Origin: Phycomyces nitens
Lineage: Eukaryota > Mucoromycota > Mucoromycetes > Mucorales > Phycomycetaceae
DNA length: 64,000 nt
Direction: 5' to 3'
NCBI GenBank assembly: GCA_022702545.1
Contig: JAHRBC010000001.1
Location: 1,178,001-1,242,000, forward strand
A model generated the notes under the pieces. The model was not told the DNA's origin. It saw only the letters and a list, made by a program, of their open reading frames with translations, and made no database searches. Numbering within the stretch: position 1 is the first letter of the stretch; each line of letters opens with the position of its first letter. The translations under genes and the position numbers were made by a program. Below are positions 22,317-35,395 of the stretch, one piece after another.

Positions 22317-25300
22317 TTAACCCCAGACATCCTCGTTGTACTGGTGAGCTTCCATGAGTTTGTGGATGAAATCTTCAGCCTCCTCTTCATCCTTGGCAGC
22401 ACCGAAACTAATAGCCATGGAGCAGAAAGTGGCACGAACATCGCGGCTCATGGCTCCACTACCGCAAATGTAGACAACAGCAGGCTTCTTACCCTCACCA
22501 GGGACCAACAGGCGCCAGATCTCATTTGCGTTGGCAAGAACTTGGTGTTGGACATACTTGCGAGGAGAAGGAGGGGTCTGTCTAGAGAAGGCTACGTGGA
22601 GGCCGGAAATGACACCATCCTTGACATATTGGTCCAATTCGTCGCCATAGATACGATCCTGATCCTCACGACGGCAGCCAAAGAATACCAAGCATTCGCC
22701 AACTGGGCCAGTGGCTTGCTTGTGCTGGTAGGCACGCTCCTGGAGGAAACCACGGAAAGGAGAGATACCAGTACCGGCTGAAATCATGATAATAGGAGTT
22801 TCGGCATCGGCAGGCATTTCAAAGACACCCTTGGATGACTTGAACTTTGCACGGAGAACTGTATTGGTTTTACCGGGGATCTGGTGGGCCAAGAAGGAAG
22901 AGGCAAGACCAGGGTAATGCTTTCCATTGACAACATCATCTACTACACCAACAGCCAAATGAGCCTCTTTGGGGAAGAGGTGAGGAGAAGAGGCAATGGA
23001 GTAACGACGAGGCTGCATAACACCAACTGCTGCCATAAACTGGCCAATTTCGATCTTCTGGACCTGAGGGAATCCCTTTTGGAGGTCAAGGAGAGTGCGG
23101 TATTTCTTGATAAACTCGGGGTACTGATCCTTGTTGTCAACATCAGGCATTGTAAGGCTGTCAAAGATCTCGGCAGTCTCGGGGGCAATCTTGTGGAGTT
23201 GAGCAGCAAAGTAGCCGAGAATACGGCGGGAAGGAGGGGACAAGAGATCGGCGTAGCAGGTAAGAGCATTGCGGACGGTGCAAGGGCCCTTGATGGTTGC
23301 AGCCAATGAACGAGGTGAGAGTCCAACAATTGAAGACTGGTCAATCTCAAACACAGAGTCTAGGACCATTCCAAAGCCAAGTGCGACGGCCTCGACAGTC
23401 TGGGGATCGTTCTCTGGCATGACCTCGAGATGGTCACCGGGAAGATAGAGGAGATCATCGCCAACAGGCTCAAGCTTGGAAACATCAATGCGGATATCTC
23501 TGGTGCTTCTTTCGGAACCACCCTGTTGGAGCTCCTTGTTCTCGACTACTACAGCATTGTGTGTACCATTGCAGTTCTTCATACCAAGTTCCCACTTTTC
23601 GGTATCGCTGGGAGAAATGTAATGAACAACGGCTGACTGGGAAGCCTCGGTGTTTGCGCTAGAAGATGGGACAATTGAAGTATCTTTCGAGATGGCTAGA
23701 CCATAGTAGCTAAGAGTGTGCGACCAAAAGTGAGCAGACCTAAAATGTTACAAGCTTTGTTAGTTTTGATCTCTTGTGATGTAAAAAATGCAAACACTTA
23801 CCAGTCGTTAAAGGCAGAATCGATATCGCCATCAGTATCACCCTTTCCGGAGAGGAAGAATCGATCGGCACCAAGATCATCAAGACGGCTGTCAACCTTG
23901 ATAGGGAAGTGCTGGTATGTGCGCCAGTTCTTATTACCAATACCGAATACAGTGTACTTCAATCCATACAAAAGCTTCTCGTTGCCTGGAGTATCAGACT
24001 TGTCGAGGAACTTGTCGAATTTCTCGGCATTGTCTGGGGGCATACCGTTGTATGTAGCAGTGCAGACTACCACCAGCTCGCGATCGTCATTTACACCAGT
24101 TGGACCTTCATACTTTCCAGCCTCCAACACCTTCCACTTGTCCATATCAGTGAGAGTGACATCCTTGAAACCAAATTGGCGGGCTTGGTTTGAGAGGACA
24201 GAAGCGTAATCCTGGGATGTACCGGTCTGTGTTCCGTACAGGAATGTGATTGGAGGCAACTTGATTGAAGCCATTTCAATAGATCTATCCAATACGGGCA
24301 TTGTCTTGGTAGGTCCAACAGGCTCTTTGGGTGTAAGGTCCTCGGAAGAGGCAGAAGGTTCAGGGAAATCAGTACGGTCATGAATAGTCATGAGCAAGTC
24401 TACGGGCTTGGTTGTAGGCTGCTTGGGATCGTATTGGACGGGAGGACCATCTAGTGAAAAAAATAAAATAAATTAGAATAAATCTGAAATAAAGTACTTT
24501 ATCAACATACCATAGCAGAACTTGAAGCGATGCAAGAACATTCCAATGACAGTCTTTGCTTCCTGAAGGGCAAAAGCCATACCGATACATCCACGAGGAC
24601 CGGTGCTAAAAGGCAACCATGCGGACTTTGAGCGTTTCTGCTCTTCTTCGGGTGTCCAACGCTCGGGATCAAATAGATTTGGGTTAGGGTAGACCTTGGG
24701 GTTCAAATGGAGACCGTAGAGATGGACCACGGAGGGAGTTCCAGCCTCCAGCTTATATCCACCGGGAAGGACGCAATCCTTTTGGCAGTACTTTCCGAGC
24801 ATACGGACAGGAGGATGCATGCGAAGGGTTTCCTTGATGCACATGTGAACATACTTGAGCTTGCCGACTTGCTCAGAAGATGGGAGTTCGGTGTGTGTGA
24901 TTCCAACGTTTGCAATCTCTTGGAGGACCTTGGCTTCGATCTCGGGTTGAAGTGAAATCTCGTAGAGGAACCAGGCAAGAGTGTTGGCTGTGGTGTCGTG
25001 GCCAGCAATCAAGAAAGTAACGACCTGGTCACGGATATTTTCATCAGAAAGACCCTGGTGGTGTTCATCTCGGGCGTTCAACATGAAGCCCAAAAGATCT
25101 TTTTCGATGTTTGTGGCATCTTCACTCTGTTTGCGTTCTTGGATAACCTTGTCTACAGTACTATGCATGAGGTCTACTTCGCGGTCGAAACGGCGGTTCA
25201 TCTCGAGGGGAAGAGTCTTGATGAATTGAGCCTGAGAGAAACGAGCGATACTCTGCTTAAGGCAGTAACCCATGGCTTCGATAAAAGGATGGGGTGGTGC

Positions 25301-26175
25301 TTCGCGCTTATCAAGAAGACCAAACTCGTAGCCGAAACCAATCTTACCAATGGTTTCAAAGGTAAGGTTGGTAGTCCAGTGAAGGATTTCGACCTTTTCA
25401 TCTGGCTTGTACTGTTCTAGAATGCGGATAGTCTCCTGAGCAATGATACCCATTTCATTTTGATAAACCTTGAGAAGTATATGTGATTAATGGCAATGTT
25501 TCAAATAATTAGTTTTTTTTTTGAAAAAAAAATTACCTTGATAGCACGAGGACTGAAAGCGGGCATAAGCAGTTTGTGAGCCAGTTTCCAGTCAGGGTCG
25601 CTGGTGTCAGTTGTGAATAAGCCTTGGCCAGCAAAATTTTTGATTTCCTTGAGAGTAGTCTTGATCTTTTTGGTAAAGTATTCACTTTCTTTGACAAAGA
25701 TCTCAGCAATCTCTGGGTCACAGGTAGCAACCATTCTAGTTCCTAGGATGGAGACATCTACCAAGGGGCCGTATTTCTTGAAGAAACGAAGGAAACCAGC
25801 ATTCCTGTAAAATAAGAAAAGTGTCAATACAATGTCAAACTATTTGAGGAAATCTTACATGTCTGGCATCATATCATAAAGATTTCCAATATATGGCAGC
25901 TTGGTAGGACCAGGAATGACATCTTTGATCGAATCCTTGGGATTCAGGTATACGACTTTTTGGCTTCGGATCTGGTCGATTTCATTTAATGGGTTGCCTT
26001 CCGAGTCTTCAAGTGTGATGTCGGCCGTTGAGCCAACAACATCAAGCTTTTCTGCAGCAAGATTGCGGACATTTTCTACACTGGCACCGTTGCCAATCTG
26101 GATGATATAGCCTTCTTCTTCGAGATCATGAGCCCCCTTGAGGGCCACGATTAATGAGGTTGTGTTTGAGGCCAT
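22317..26175 (-). CDS. Self-sufficient cytochrome P450-NADPH reductase fusion (CYP505/P450foxy type) with N-terminal extension
   Basis: Five exons on the minus strand (26175-25859, 25804-25537, 25468-24511, 24450-23802, 23739-22317) give about 1204 residues. Residues 6-78 are an unusual extension with a ubiquitin-like pattern (YIIQIGNGASVENVRNLAAE, ADITLEDSEGNPL, KVVYL). The P450 begins at IPGPTKLPYIGN (about 88) and shows the I-helix AGHDTTAN (about 350), ETLR (408-411) and heme loop PFSTGPRGCIG (Cys 489). The reductase follows: FMN site FLYGTQTGTSQDYA (from about 583) and TATYNGMPPDNAEKF, FAD site RRYSIASSP, NADPH sites GTGISPFRGFLQER and FFGCRREDQDRIYG, ending EDVWG. By family it hydroxylates fatty acids near the omega end using NADPH and O2. 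No membrane anchor is seen, so it is probably soluble. All catalytic residues look intact. Confidence 0.95.
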
Positions 26176-26226
26176 GATTGGATTTGTAGAGTAGAATAAG
26201 ATGCAAAGAGTTCATGTTTGATCTCA

Positions 26227-26234
26227 TATTTATA
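26227..26234 (-). promoter_or_regulatory. TATA box of the P450-reductase gene
   Basis: On the minus strand TATAAATA lies about 52-59 bp upstream of the ATG at 26175. Confidence 0.6.
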
Positions 26235-29200
26235 CCCTTGGTGGTTCCGAGCTAAATTAAGGCCCTATGCCCGATTGCGTGCAGAGTACAATGCGCTGGA
26301 TGCCATGCTGATTGATGACACAAAGATAGCAGGAACCACACGGCTAAAAATGGAAGTCGTTCTCCCGTAATTTCTTGGGCCATTATTGTCATTTTCGGTG
26401 ACAGCACCAAAAAAAAATCAAAATTAAAAATCTTAAAACATTTCCGAAGGTTTTTCCAGTTGGACTCAGCCAGCACGCAGAAACTGGATCAGCCACTGGG
26501 ATTCAATTTTACACGCTTTTTACTTGAGCGTCACAAATCGTGCCTAACAGGGTTTGGGCTGCAATATCAAGACACCTTTTATGCGATCAATCTATCCAAC
26601 CACAATCGCATACAAGCAAGAAAAAAAAACTTTTGTCTTTCTATCATCTCAATTAGCTCCAAGAAGGTACTGATATGATGCTAAAGCTCTATGAGCTAGT
26701 TTACTAGTAATACGAATCAAATGGGAACCCGGAAACTATCGATTGCCAATCCTAGTTAATGGATCAGTAGAAATATATGGCCAAAATCGTCGTGTTCAAT
26801 AGTATTTCAAAGGGCGGATATTCTATGAAATGAATATTCTTGTACTTGTTGGTCCTTTTTGCATACCACTTTAAAATATATGATTATATTATATGTAAAA
26901 GTGGCATTCTGCTATAATTAAACTAGCACTGGTACAATACCATTGTGTATAGTTTTAGAATATATTATTATTAATCTTATAGAAGATGCGCTATATATTT
27001 TAGGTGTATTATTGCCAAACACGTCAATTACACGAAATACCCAATAACTAAGACCCTAGCCCAGACTCTAGCGTCTTGACCGAAAATAAATATTTCATAA
27101 ATCATAGATCAACAAGATTATCGACCACACATGATGCGAGTAACGAATGTTTACATTGTACAGCCGTATGAACCGACCTTTTATTTTATTTTATTAAAAA
27201 AAGGCCATATTATTCAAGAATACATGAATTATTCCATGCAATATATATATATGTTTGCTGAATACATCCTTTTTTTTTAAGGAAGAAAAGAAAACTAATG
27301 AATGGCTTATCTACAGGGATTATCAACCAGGTCCAATTAAAAGGTACACACCTTTACATCATTACATGGTATTCTTATCTATCCAAGCTATTCCTAGTGG
27401 CTAAATCCATAGTCCAGCCCTTCCTGCGATATAAAGGTGTGGAGAAAGACAAATTTGTTGGCCAATGGTTTTTACTTGCAACCTATGCGGCCCTTGTTAT
27501 CTGCGGGCGCGGCCTCGGTAAAAATAAAATAAAATACAAAAAGGGCTGGACCATTTGCTTGGAACTAACTTGGCACTATTTCCTGTCAACTAAATCAAGT
27601 ATATACAACAAAGGGTCTGAAAACACGCGTTTGAGATTTTTTATTTATTTATTTTATTTTATTTATTTTTAATCATCTTACTGAATAGTCTTGATGTCTT
27701 TATAATGGTGGATAACCAGACTATGCTTTTAGGAACTAGTAAAGTCGCTTTGGTTGGAATCCAAATAAATATAATTTTCTTTATTTTTCCAGTTATACAC
27801 CGGTTGGTTTGTGGATTATTTGCACGCGTTAAATAGGATACACAAAATGTGCCTATCTTTATCTATACTTGTCAAAAAATCAAGCCAATCAGGGAAAATT
27901 CATTAATAGATGCCAGTACGCCCAGAGGAAATAGTCGCATATCTATTCCATATCTTTAGATACATGAGAGTAATACAGTACTCTTATAGACTATGATCAA
28001 TCGTGTACATAATTTAAACCTAAAAATAAGTTAAGCTTATTCGGTATAACAGTTACCAGTAATACACCCGGCCTATTGTTCTTTATAGTCCACACACAGT
28101 CGTTGCCTGAATCATATTTGTTAAGAATAGTTAAAGTGGAGGAGTATCTTGCCAACATATCCCGTAGTTTCCCTAGAATAAATTATTATGCCACTAAGCA
28201 CCTCCGCTGTAGATCAATGATTTAAAATTGACGTTTACAAGCAATCAAGTTCTTTATGACGATTGTAATGATAAGTATAAATACCAAATGGCCATTTTAC
28301 AAGTATAGATAAGAGTAATTAAGCCCAAGCACGATGACTATGATCGATTGTATCCAGCAGATATTGGTATTCGGTCGGTTAAAGGATTATTTTTAATTTC
28401 TTAAAGATTAACAAATATCCCAATTTTGAATTGAAATTACTTGACAAGATCAGTAGCTGAAGACGAAAATACATTCAAAATGACAAAGAAATAATTGATG
28501 GCCGGGATGTTCCGCACGATATTTCAGTTTTTGTGCTGTGCTTTACAAGGCGTCTTGTATATCCTGTAGAGAATAAAAGACCATTTTTTCATGGCAGCAT
28601 TATTGCAGAGAGAAGGAGAGGGAGAGAGTATGTCTTTGGATTGTTCCATGTCACTCCGACTGTGTTTGAGATGGGATTTCGCAGGCTTTGAACTAATTCT
28701 ATTTCATAGCCAGTCGTTATATAAAATTTAACAGCTAATAATGGTGTTTGACTAAACGGTATAATATTCATCCAATTCTCAATTTTAAATAAATGCTTCG
28801 TAAGGTTTTTTTTTTAGTATTTATTTTTCACTTAGTCATTTATATCTCTATCAGATATAAATATATGTGTTGGATAATTGTTTTAATCCTCAAATACATA
28901 GGATCTGATTAAAAGCAAAAATAAAATGCAGAAAAGTATTCATTCCTGATCTATAAAGTGTCTAGGAAATTCTGTAAATTGCCTCTTCTTCTTTTCCTTC
29001 TTCTTCTTCTTCTAAACATAATTATGTAAATATATTCCAGATATTCCCTCTTTTTCTCTACAAAAACCCTACGACTATCATGCCCATAGTGTATAGCCAT
29101 TGATGCTTAGCCAAAAGATTAATTTTCTTGGTTATTAAATTTAATATATGGGTTGGACACCTGTATATTTTGTATTATAAGATTCCTAAAGTGTGCAAAA

Positions 29201-31088
29201 ATATACATATATTAAAAAACGTGCAATCTTTGTTTTTTCTTCTTCTACTTTTCTTATGGTCGTGTGCATAGACAGGATGGCTGTAAGGCTTGTACGACTC
29301 ACATGTCAGTTTTAGGATGGCTGGTGAGGCAGGACTTGTAAATATATGTATATTGCTTAGCCATGAGGAATCTGATATATTTAAACAGTCCAAAGCCAAT
29401 GTTTCTACACTTTGAAACCTATATATAAAAAAAAGAGCCTCCTTATTTCCCAGGCATCTCGGGGTAAACATCATCATTCATAAATTACCAACTCGACCAA
29501 GGCTCTATGACCATCTAATCATTCTTTACTTTAATATCTGAGTGTGCTAATTTAAGCATGTAGTTACAAAAGCATGACCTTGTGCACAGTTATATGGTGA
29601 ATTATTAAGCAAAGGGCGAACAATTGAATTCATAGGATTCAAACATTATTATTTATAATGTTATTTTGGCTTGACCCATAAATGTAGCTGGCTTTTCCTT
29701 TTTTTAATGGCTCCAAGCTCATTTTGCTACCATTGTTGTTGTTGTTAAGAACCTGTAAGAAATATTCTTAATTTAGTGTTCTGAGGACCTTAATTGTGTG
29801 GCTCTGGGGTACATTTATAAGCATCACTTTCTCCTAAGCACAATTATCGACCTTTTAGGGTTCAATATTTAGTAATCAAATGCTCAGGGATTGTCTTTAT
29901 CGATTCAAACAAAACCTATTGTGTATGCATTATAAATAAACCACCCAGACTTGGAATCTATCAAGCTTTTTTAAAATATCATTATTATTTTTCTTATTAT
30001 AGGATCATCTTTTACTTAACACCGCTGGTTCTGTTACACCTTTTTTCAATTCTGGATAACTCTGTACCCACAAATGACTCAAATCTCTCTTATTTGACGT
30101 CAAGTATCATTGCAAGGCATGGAATTAATAAACTGTCTTGACCATTGATTTATATCTTTTGCATTTGAACCCCCCCTTTTTTTCTTTATCTTTTGTTGTC
30201 TGGGCTGCCTGGTAGACAAACAGATGATTGGTATATAATGCACATATTGAGAGATATTTGATCTGTACATACATCTGTGTGTATATAACATCTTGAAAAA
30301 AAAATTAATTAATGATATATATATATATCTGATGTACAGTGCAACTTCTTACTCGCCTGCTTACCAGTGCTCAATAGGAATCTAGGCTGACTATTGGTAA
30401 TGATAAAATCAAGAGAATGAGAATTAAGATATAGACCTGGCAGTCCAAACTAGCGCCACAGTAAGCCGACCCGGGGTTGTGGCATTTACACTATGCCGGC
30501 CAGGCTTGATTTCCAAGTGCTTCTAGATGGAGCAAAATGTACCGAGGCACCAGCTGTGAAACGTGAATAACCCTTGGCCATACCAGCCTACACAGATCCA
30601 CAAGCATATTGAAGAATGAGTAAAATAAAAAAAAAGGGTGGCTCTCTTGACCACCTTTTATAGCCCAGGAATCGACAAGGATAATCAGAGATGCTGGAAT
30701 CGCTGATTTAAATCCTTATACTGTAATAATCCGGCCTTTACCATCCTACGCAAAAGATGTCCTTGGACTTGATGATCAAGATGACCTTTGGTTCTGATTG
30801 GTGGGATTGTTTGGTATAAATACAAGTCTGGTGGAATATTTGGTTTTTTGTATTTTTTGGTGTAGTGAAAAAAATAAAAATCATTCAAAACGCATGACTT
30901 TGTGTGAGGAAGGCTCCTGTGTTGCTCTGCTGTACAAATAACTCCTCTCCCCTTATTTTTCTTTCTTTCTCTCGCTCGCTCTTTACTTCTCCTTTTCAAC
31001 TTCACTCTGCGTATGCCTATCTCTTCTGGCCTACTTTGTTAGTCTAGCCCCCCTTTTTCTTAATCTTCATCTTGCACCTCCATCAGTC
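26235..31088. other. Long gene-poor AT-rich region
   Basis: About 4.8 kb. The longest ORF (27298-27672, plus, 124 codons) has biased AT-rich codons, a phenylalanine/tyrosine homopolymer-like tail and no motif; I do not call it a gene. A GC-rich, self-complementary 69-nt island lies at 30436-30504. A pyrimidine-rich strand near 30950-31010 probably belongs to the promoter of the CCCH gene. No tRNA was recognised. Confidence 0.5.
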
Positions 31089-32680
31089 ATGACAGAGCAG
31101 CCATCTCTGGTACCTGACCTGGACAACCTCGATCGTCTGGACCTCAACCAGCTCTCCAGGAGTTCACCCTCTCGTCTCCCACCCTTCCCACTCAAACAGT
31201 CTCGCAGCCAGCAAAACGCATTCAATGACTCGCCTACCTCTCCTCCCACCCCTCCCCAGCCAACCCGAGTATCCCAGACCAATGGAGGACACTCGAAGAG
31301 TAAGTCAACCCATAATTTAGCTTACCCATATATATAAATATATAAATATACACATATATATATATTGTTTTATTTATTTACCATTCTGTTTCAATCATAG
31401 CCTCAAACCTTTCTCACGTACCTTGCAAGTTCTTTAAACAAGGCACATGTACCGCAGGTGCCAATTGCATCTTTTCACATAATGCAGACCCCGCTTCTGG
31501 CTCCTCTGTGTGCAAGTATTTTATCAAAGGCAACTGCAAGTTCGGGACCAAGTGTGCACTCTTGCACACCATGTCACTCTACTCTTCCGAACGCCCAAAG
31601 AACGGTACCAACCAAAATACCACCACAACCACAACTAATAACAACAATAATCGAACACCCTCTGCTGTGCCGTCTGGTCAGGACACTCGTTTTGATGTGC
31701 GCTCTCCTCCTCACCAAGGTCCTTCTGTCCTGGACTACAATTATGGGCGAGCAGTTTTTTTCGACAAGGAACCCTCTGGCTTGGTCGACAATCGTGCCTT
31801 TCACTTTGCCAGAAGAGATCCATTTGCGTCCTCTGCTCCATCTCACTCTGGCTTTCCTGTCGATGATCAGCGGCGACCAAAGCTGCCGACCTTTTCGATG
31901 GATCCGCTTATCAGTGGACTGCGCACCTCTTCACGCGAACCAGCTGATCCAACTCCATCAACCTTTGCGCGCTCCTTGTTCTCCTACTCGTCTAGTAACC
32001 CGAGTATGCTTTCAAGTTCATTAACCAAGTCCACCCTTCCCCTCCACAGCATTCCCGAACTCAACCAGCGGTACCATGATGTACCCGGCAATTCACTGTA
32101 TTACCCCAATTCTGATGAGTTTGATGATGATATCCAGGACAGCTCTGACCTCAATGATGCCATGCTTCCTTCGTCCCTCAACGAGTTGCTGACACCCACA
32201 GAGCTACAGCAGCGACGTTCTCGCCAGCAAGCAACATCCTTCCGCTCCTACCTTGACGGCTTCCCGCTCGGGCCAGACGACGACAGAGCGGGTTCTGAAC
32301 TGCTGCATGGTTACCGGTCACCATTAGCAACCCAGCCGGTTGATGTTGCGCACTCTTTTGAGCATCTTACGTTGCCAAGACAACAGCAGCATCCACAACA
32401 GTCCATGTCCTGGACGATGTCTCTGTTTGGCCAATATGGGGCTGACAATGAGCCATCTTCTGCAATCAACATCCCCGGTGCTGGCACTCCAAAGATCCAG
32501 GACAGTCGTCCCAAACCTCAGGACAGAATCCCAGACTCGTCTTTTAGGCCCTTTGCGGTTGTGGATGATGATGTGCCTTTTTACATGGAAGACACCGAGG
32601 CACCGACCCAAGCCGTTGACGAGCCACGCCTTAGTTCCTTTACCTTTCCCTCCCTCGTAAGTCTCCCCAAGCTGTCCTGA
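31089..32680 (+). CDS. Tandem CCCH zinc-finger protein
   Basis: Two exons (31089-31299, 31401-32680) give 496 residues. Two adjacent C-x7-C-x5-C-x3-H fingers lie at residues 79-97 (CKFFKQGTCTAGANCIFSH) and 108-126 (CKYFIKGNCKFGTKCALLH). This pairing and spacing resemble yeast Lee1 and related fungal RNA-binding proteins. The N-terminus (Ser/Pro-rich) and the whole region after residue 130 are low-complexity, rich in Ser, Pro, Asn and Gln, and likely disordered, with acidic patches such as DDDVPFYMEDTE. By family it probably binds RNA; targets and location are unknown. The first exon ends in a polypurine GAAGA before GTAAGT, and the first finger is encoded right after the intron. Confidence 0.9.
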
Positions 32681-32854
32681 ACCCTCTTTCAAAAATGATC
32701 CAAAAAAAAAAGTTATTGTTTTCCTTTTTATACTTTCTTTCTCTTCTTCTTCTTCTTCTTCTTCTTTTTTTTTTAACAAAGAAAAAAGCTCTATGATTTC
32801 CCATTATTTGACAAAATAAAAAATAAAAATACATATTATATAATTGTGATAAAA

Positions 32855-33640
32855 TCAAGACCTGCCTAGTCCCAACCCAACCAATGGGACCCAGAGAAAC
32901 ACACCACTCAGGACAGGGATAGTGAGGTTGTCATCTACATTGAGCAATCCTCCGAGACCTTCAGACAGACCAGCCACAAGGCCACCATAGACAGAGAGCA
33001 AAGGCAGACCAATCGAGCTCAAGCGGGCATCAAACGAAGGAGAGCCACCGATGAGGCCAAAGGGACCAAAGAATCCATACGTGACCAGCGATCCCGTGAC
33101 TATTGCTCCAAGCGTACCTGCCAAGGATTTGTTTCCGTACCTTGGAGTGCGATGTCCCCAGAGACGGCCACAGATACTGGCAGTTGGGTCAGTCCAGGAC
33201 AGATAGATGATTGAGATCGAGGCAATGTCCTTTGGGAATATGTAGAGTACAATAACACAGCCGGCCAGATAGTAGACTACTCCATTCAGTCTTGAACTGA
33301 CTTCTGTCTTGCGCATCAGAGGTCCCAAGAGCTTGCAATAGATCTTGTTGAACCAGTCAAAGGAGAACCGGAGGACCTCTGCAGTCACGACCACAGCAAA
33401 CCCTGCGGTCAGGGAAGGATAGATATCGGTGGTATCATAGCCTGAATTGTAGAGATAATAGACACAGAAGCCTAAACCAAAAGTTTTAAAAAAAGGGGGG
33501 GACCTTTCATCATTCTATTTACCTATTGAATAGTGAAATATTTTCCTAGGGATCTCCCAGCTTCCTGGAGGCTGGATATCAGGGAAGCATGCTTCAAGAG
33601 GAGCCTTGGTTGTCTTTTTTGATATATATCGTTTGGACAT
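32855..33640 (-). CDS. DGK1: CTP-dependent diacylglycerol kinase, Dgk1-like
   Basis: Two exons on the minus strand (33640-33523, 33471-32855) give 244 residues. Seen: an early segment EIPRKIFHYSIG, then several hydrophobic membrane spans, and the family signature DPTASICGRLWGHRTP followed by GNKSLAGTLGAIVTG, diagnostic of the Dgk1/Sec59/CTP-transferase family. Dgk1 phosphorylates diacylglycerol to phosphatidate using CTP in the ER/nuclear membrane and opposes lipin. Length is slightly shorter than yeast Dgk1, mostly at the N-terminus. The gene is convergent with the CCCH gene, with only 174 bp between the stop codons. Dolichol kinase is a less likely alternative because it is much longer. Confidence 0.9.
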
Positions 33641-34338
33641 TGTGAATGGCGATGGGGATGTTCCAGAGATCCTTGCAATCTGAACAAAGCTCTTTTTTTT
33701 TTTATTTATTTATTTTTTGGTTTCTGCCAAAGACCAATTTTTGGTCTTTTATAGTTATTTTATACGTATATATATTATTTTATATATATTGACAGCGATA
33801 AGTTTGGTTCACAATCGCAAAGAGAGCGGAGGACAATATGAGTACCAATATTCAAGGTTGCGTCACCCTAGACTCCAGAAATGGCTGGTATGTGTACAAT
33901 ACTAATTATCTTTTTCTTTTTTTCTAGAGGCACAAAAAGGTAATTCAAGATTAGTAATATAGAGATTGAAGATTACAAGAATACATGAATGTGTGATTAG
34001 AACGGTAAGTAGCTAGATATTCAAAGATCGAACCTTTATATATATATATCTATATATATACTTGTGAAATTTTGGTGGTTTGATATGAAAACCAATGGCA
34101 ATCTTGTCAATTGGCAACGATAATATTAAGAATTGGAATGCAAAGACCAATCGAACCACAATGGCCATTTACCAAACAATACGATTCCACCCCCCCTCAC
34201 TCACTCCAAGAACACCTTATAATAATTTCATAAAATGGGCTTGTTTCAATCAATAAAGATTTCAACGTCACTCCGCTCTAGAATATATACTTTGGACAGC
34301 AACAAAAAGTGATATCTCTTTGGTTGTCGCCACTTACG
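33641..34338. other. Divergent promoter region of DGK1 and MED10
   Basis: About 700 bp between two divergent start codons. AT-rich, with poly-T tracts near 33695 and (TA)n near 34040-34060. No gene seen. Confidence 0.6.
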
Positions 34339-35134
34339 ATGCTACAGAACGGCTCCCATCCTTCTTCCAGCTCTCCTCTCAATGTCCATTCCAATAATCC
34401 ATTAAATTCCCACTCAAAAGACAATCAATCTGAATCTGCGCGTCGTTCTCTAGAAGAACAGCTGAATGAGATGCTCCAGGTCTTATTTGAATTGAGTGTG
34501 GTTGTCTATGATTTCCAACCCGAGGGCAATAAGCTGGTTTGGGACAAGATGTATGTCTTTGCAAAGGATTCCCTTTATTGATTGCCTGCCTTTAGAAATT
34601 CCATCATAGATCATTATCAAAAGATGGATGAGCTCAAGGATGGACTCGAGGCATATGTGCCAGAGGAGGTTATAAAGTAAGAGCATAATGATAATTGCGA
34701 AGAGAACCCTCATGATATACAAACATAAATACGCACATGTACAAAAATGTATACATACATACATAAATACATACATACATACAATATATATATATATATA
34801 TGTATGTGTATATATGTATAATGTATAATGTATACATATAAACATAATATACATTATATGATGGACAGTTATGTGGAGAGTGGAAAGAATCCGGATATCT
34901 TTACCCAGACCTTTGTAGAAAGAGCTGCAAGTGAGAACCAATTTACAAACGGCAAGATCAAGGCAGTAGATGTAAGTTGAAGCTCTCTTGGAACCAGATT
35001 CTGACAGCCTGCCTTTTTTTTTTTTAATTCAGAACTTCCGGAATATTCTGTCAAATGAATTCCTGAAATCCTTCCCTGAACTGTCTGAAGAAGAGTATGA
35101 CTTTTCATTGCAGTCCAAGCCCGTCGAGCAATAG
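34339..35134 (+). CDS. MED10: Mediator complex subunit 10
   Basis: Four exons (34339-34550, 34596-34676, 34869-34971, 35033-35134) give 165 residues. After a Ser/Asn-rich leader of about 35 residues come the Med10/Nut2 signatures: LEEQLNEMLQVLFELSVVVYDFQ-type helix, then PEEVINYVESGKNPDIFTQ and ENQFTNGKIKAVDNFRNIL. Med10 belongs to the Mediator middle module, linking transcription factors to RNA polymerase II in the nucleus. The second intron (34677-34868) is expanded by (ATAC)n and (TA)n repeats. The ATG at 34339 is chosen because it starts the gene after the last stop-rich stretch; one in-frame upstream codon is not better placed. Confidence 0.94.
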
Positions 35135-35395
35135 TGTTTTCCTGTCTCTTGAAGAACAGACCTTTAACCTGGTCGCTTGATAAGCTACGTAAAGGACACT
35201 ATTATTTTCATATCTGTATTGTTTATCCAGTCCATTAAATAAAATAAAATAAAATACAATAAAAAAACACTTGACGGTACTCGGTAGATTGTTTTGCCAC
35301 GCTGATTTTTAAAATAAAAAACAAATATACATACCCCCTTCAACTTGCCGTCAGTCATATTTAGCCAACCAGAGTTCTCTTGTACCTCTAATAAT

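Noticed and set aside
27298..27672. 124-codon ORF on the plus strand
   Set aside because: AT-rich, ends in a Phe/Tyr simple-sequence tail, no recognised motif or splice partners. It could be real but the sequence does not support it.
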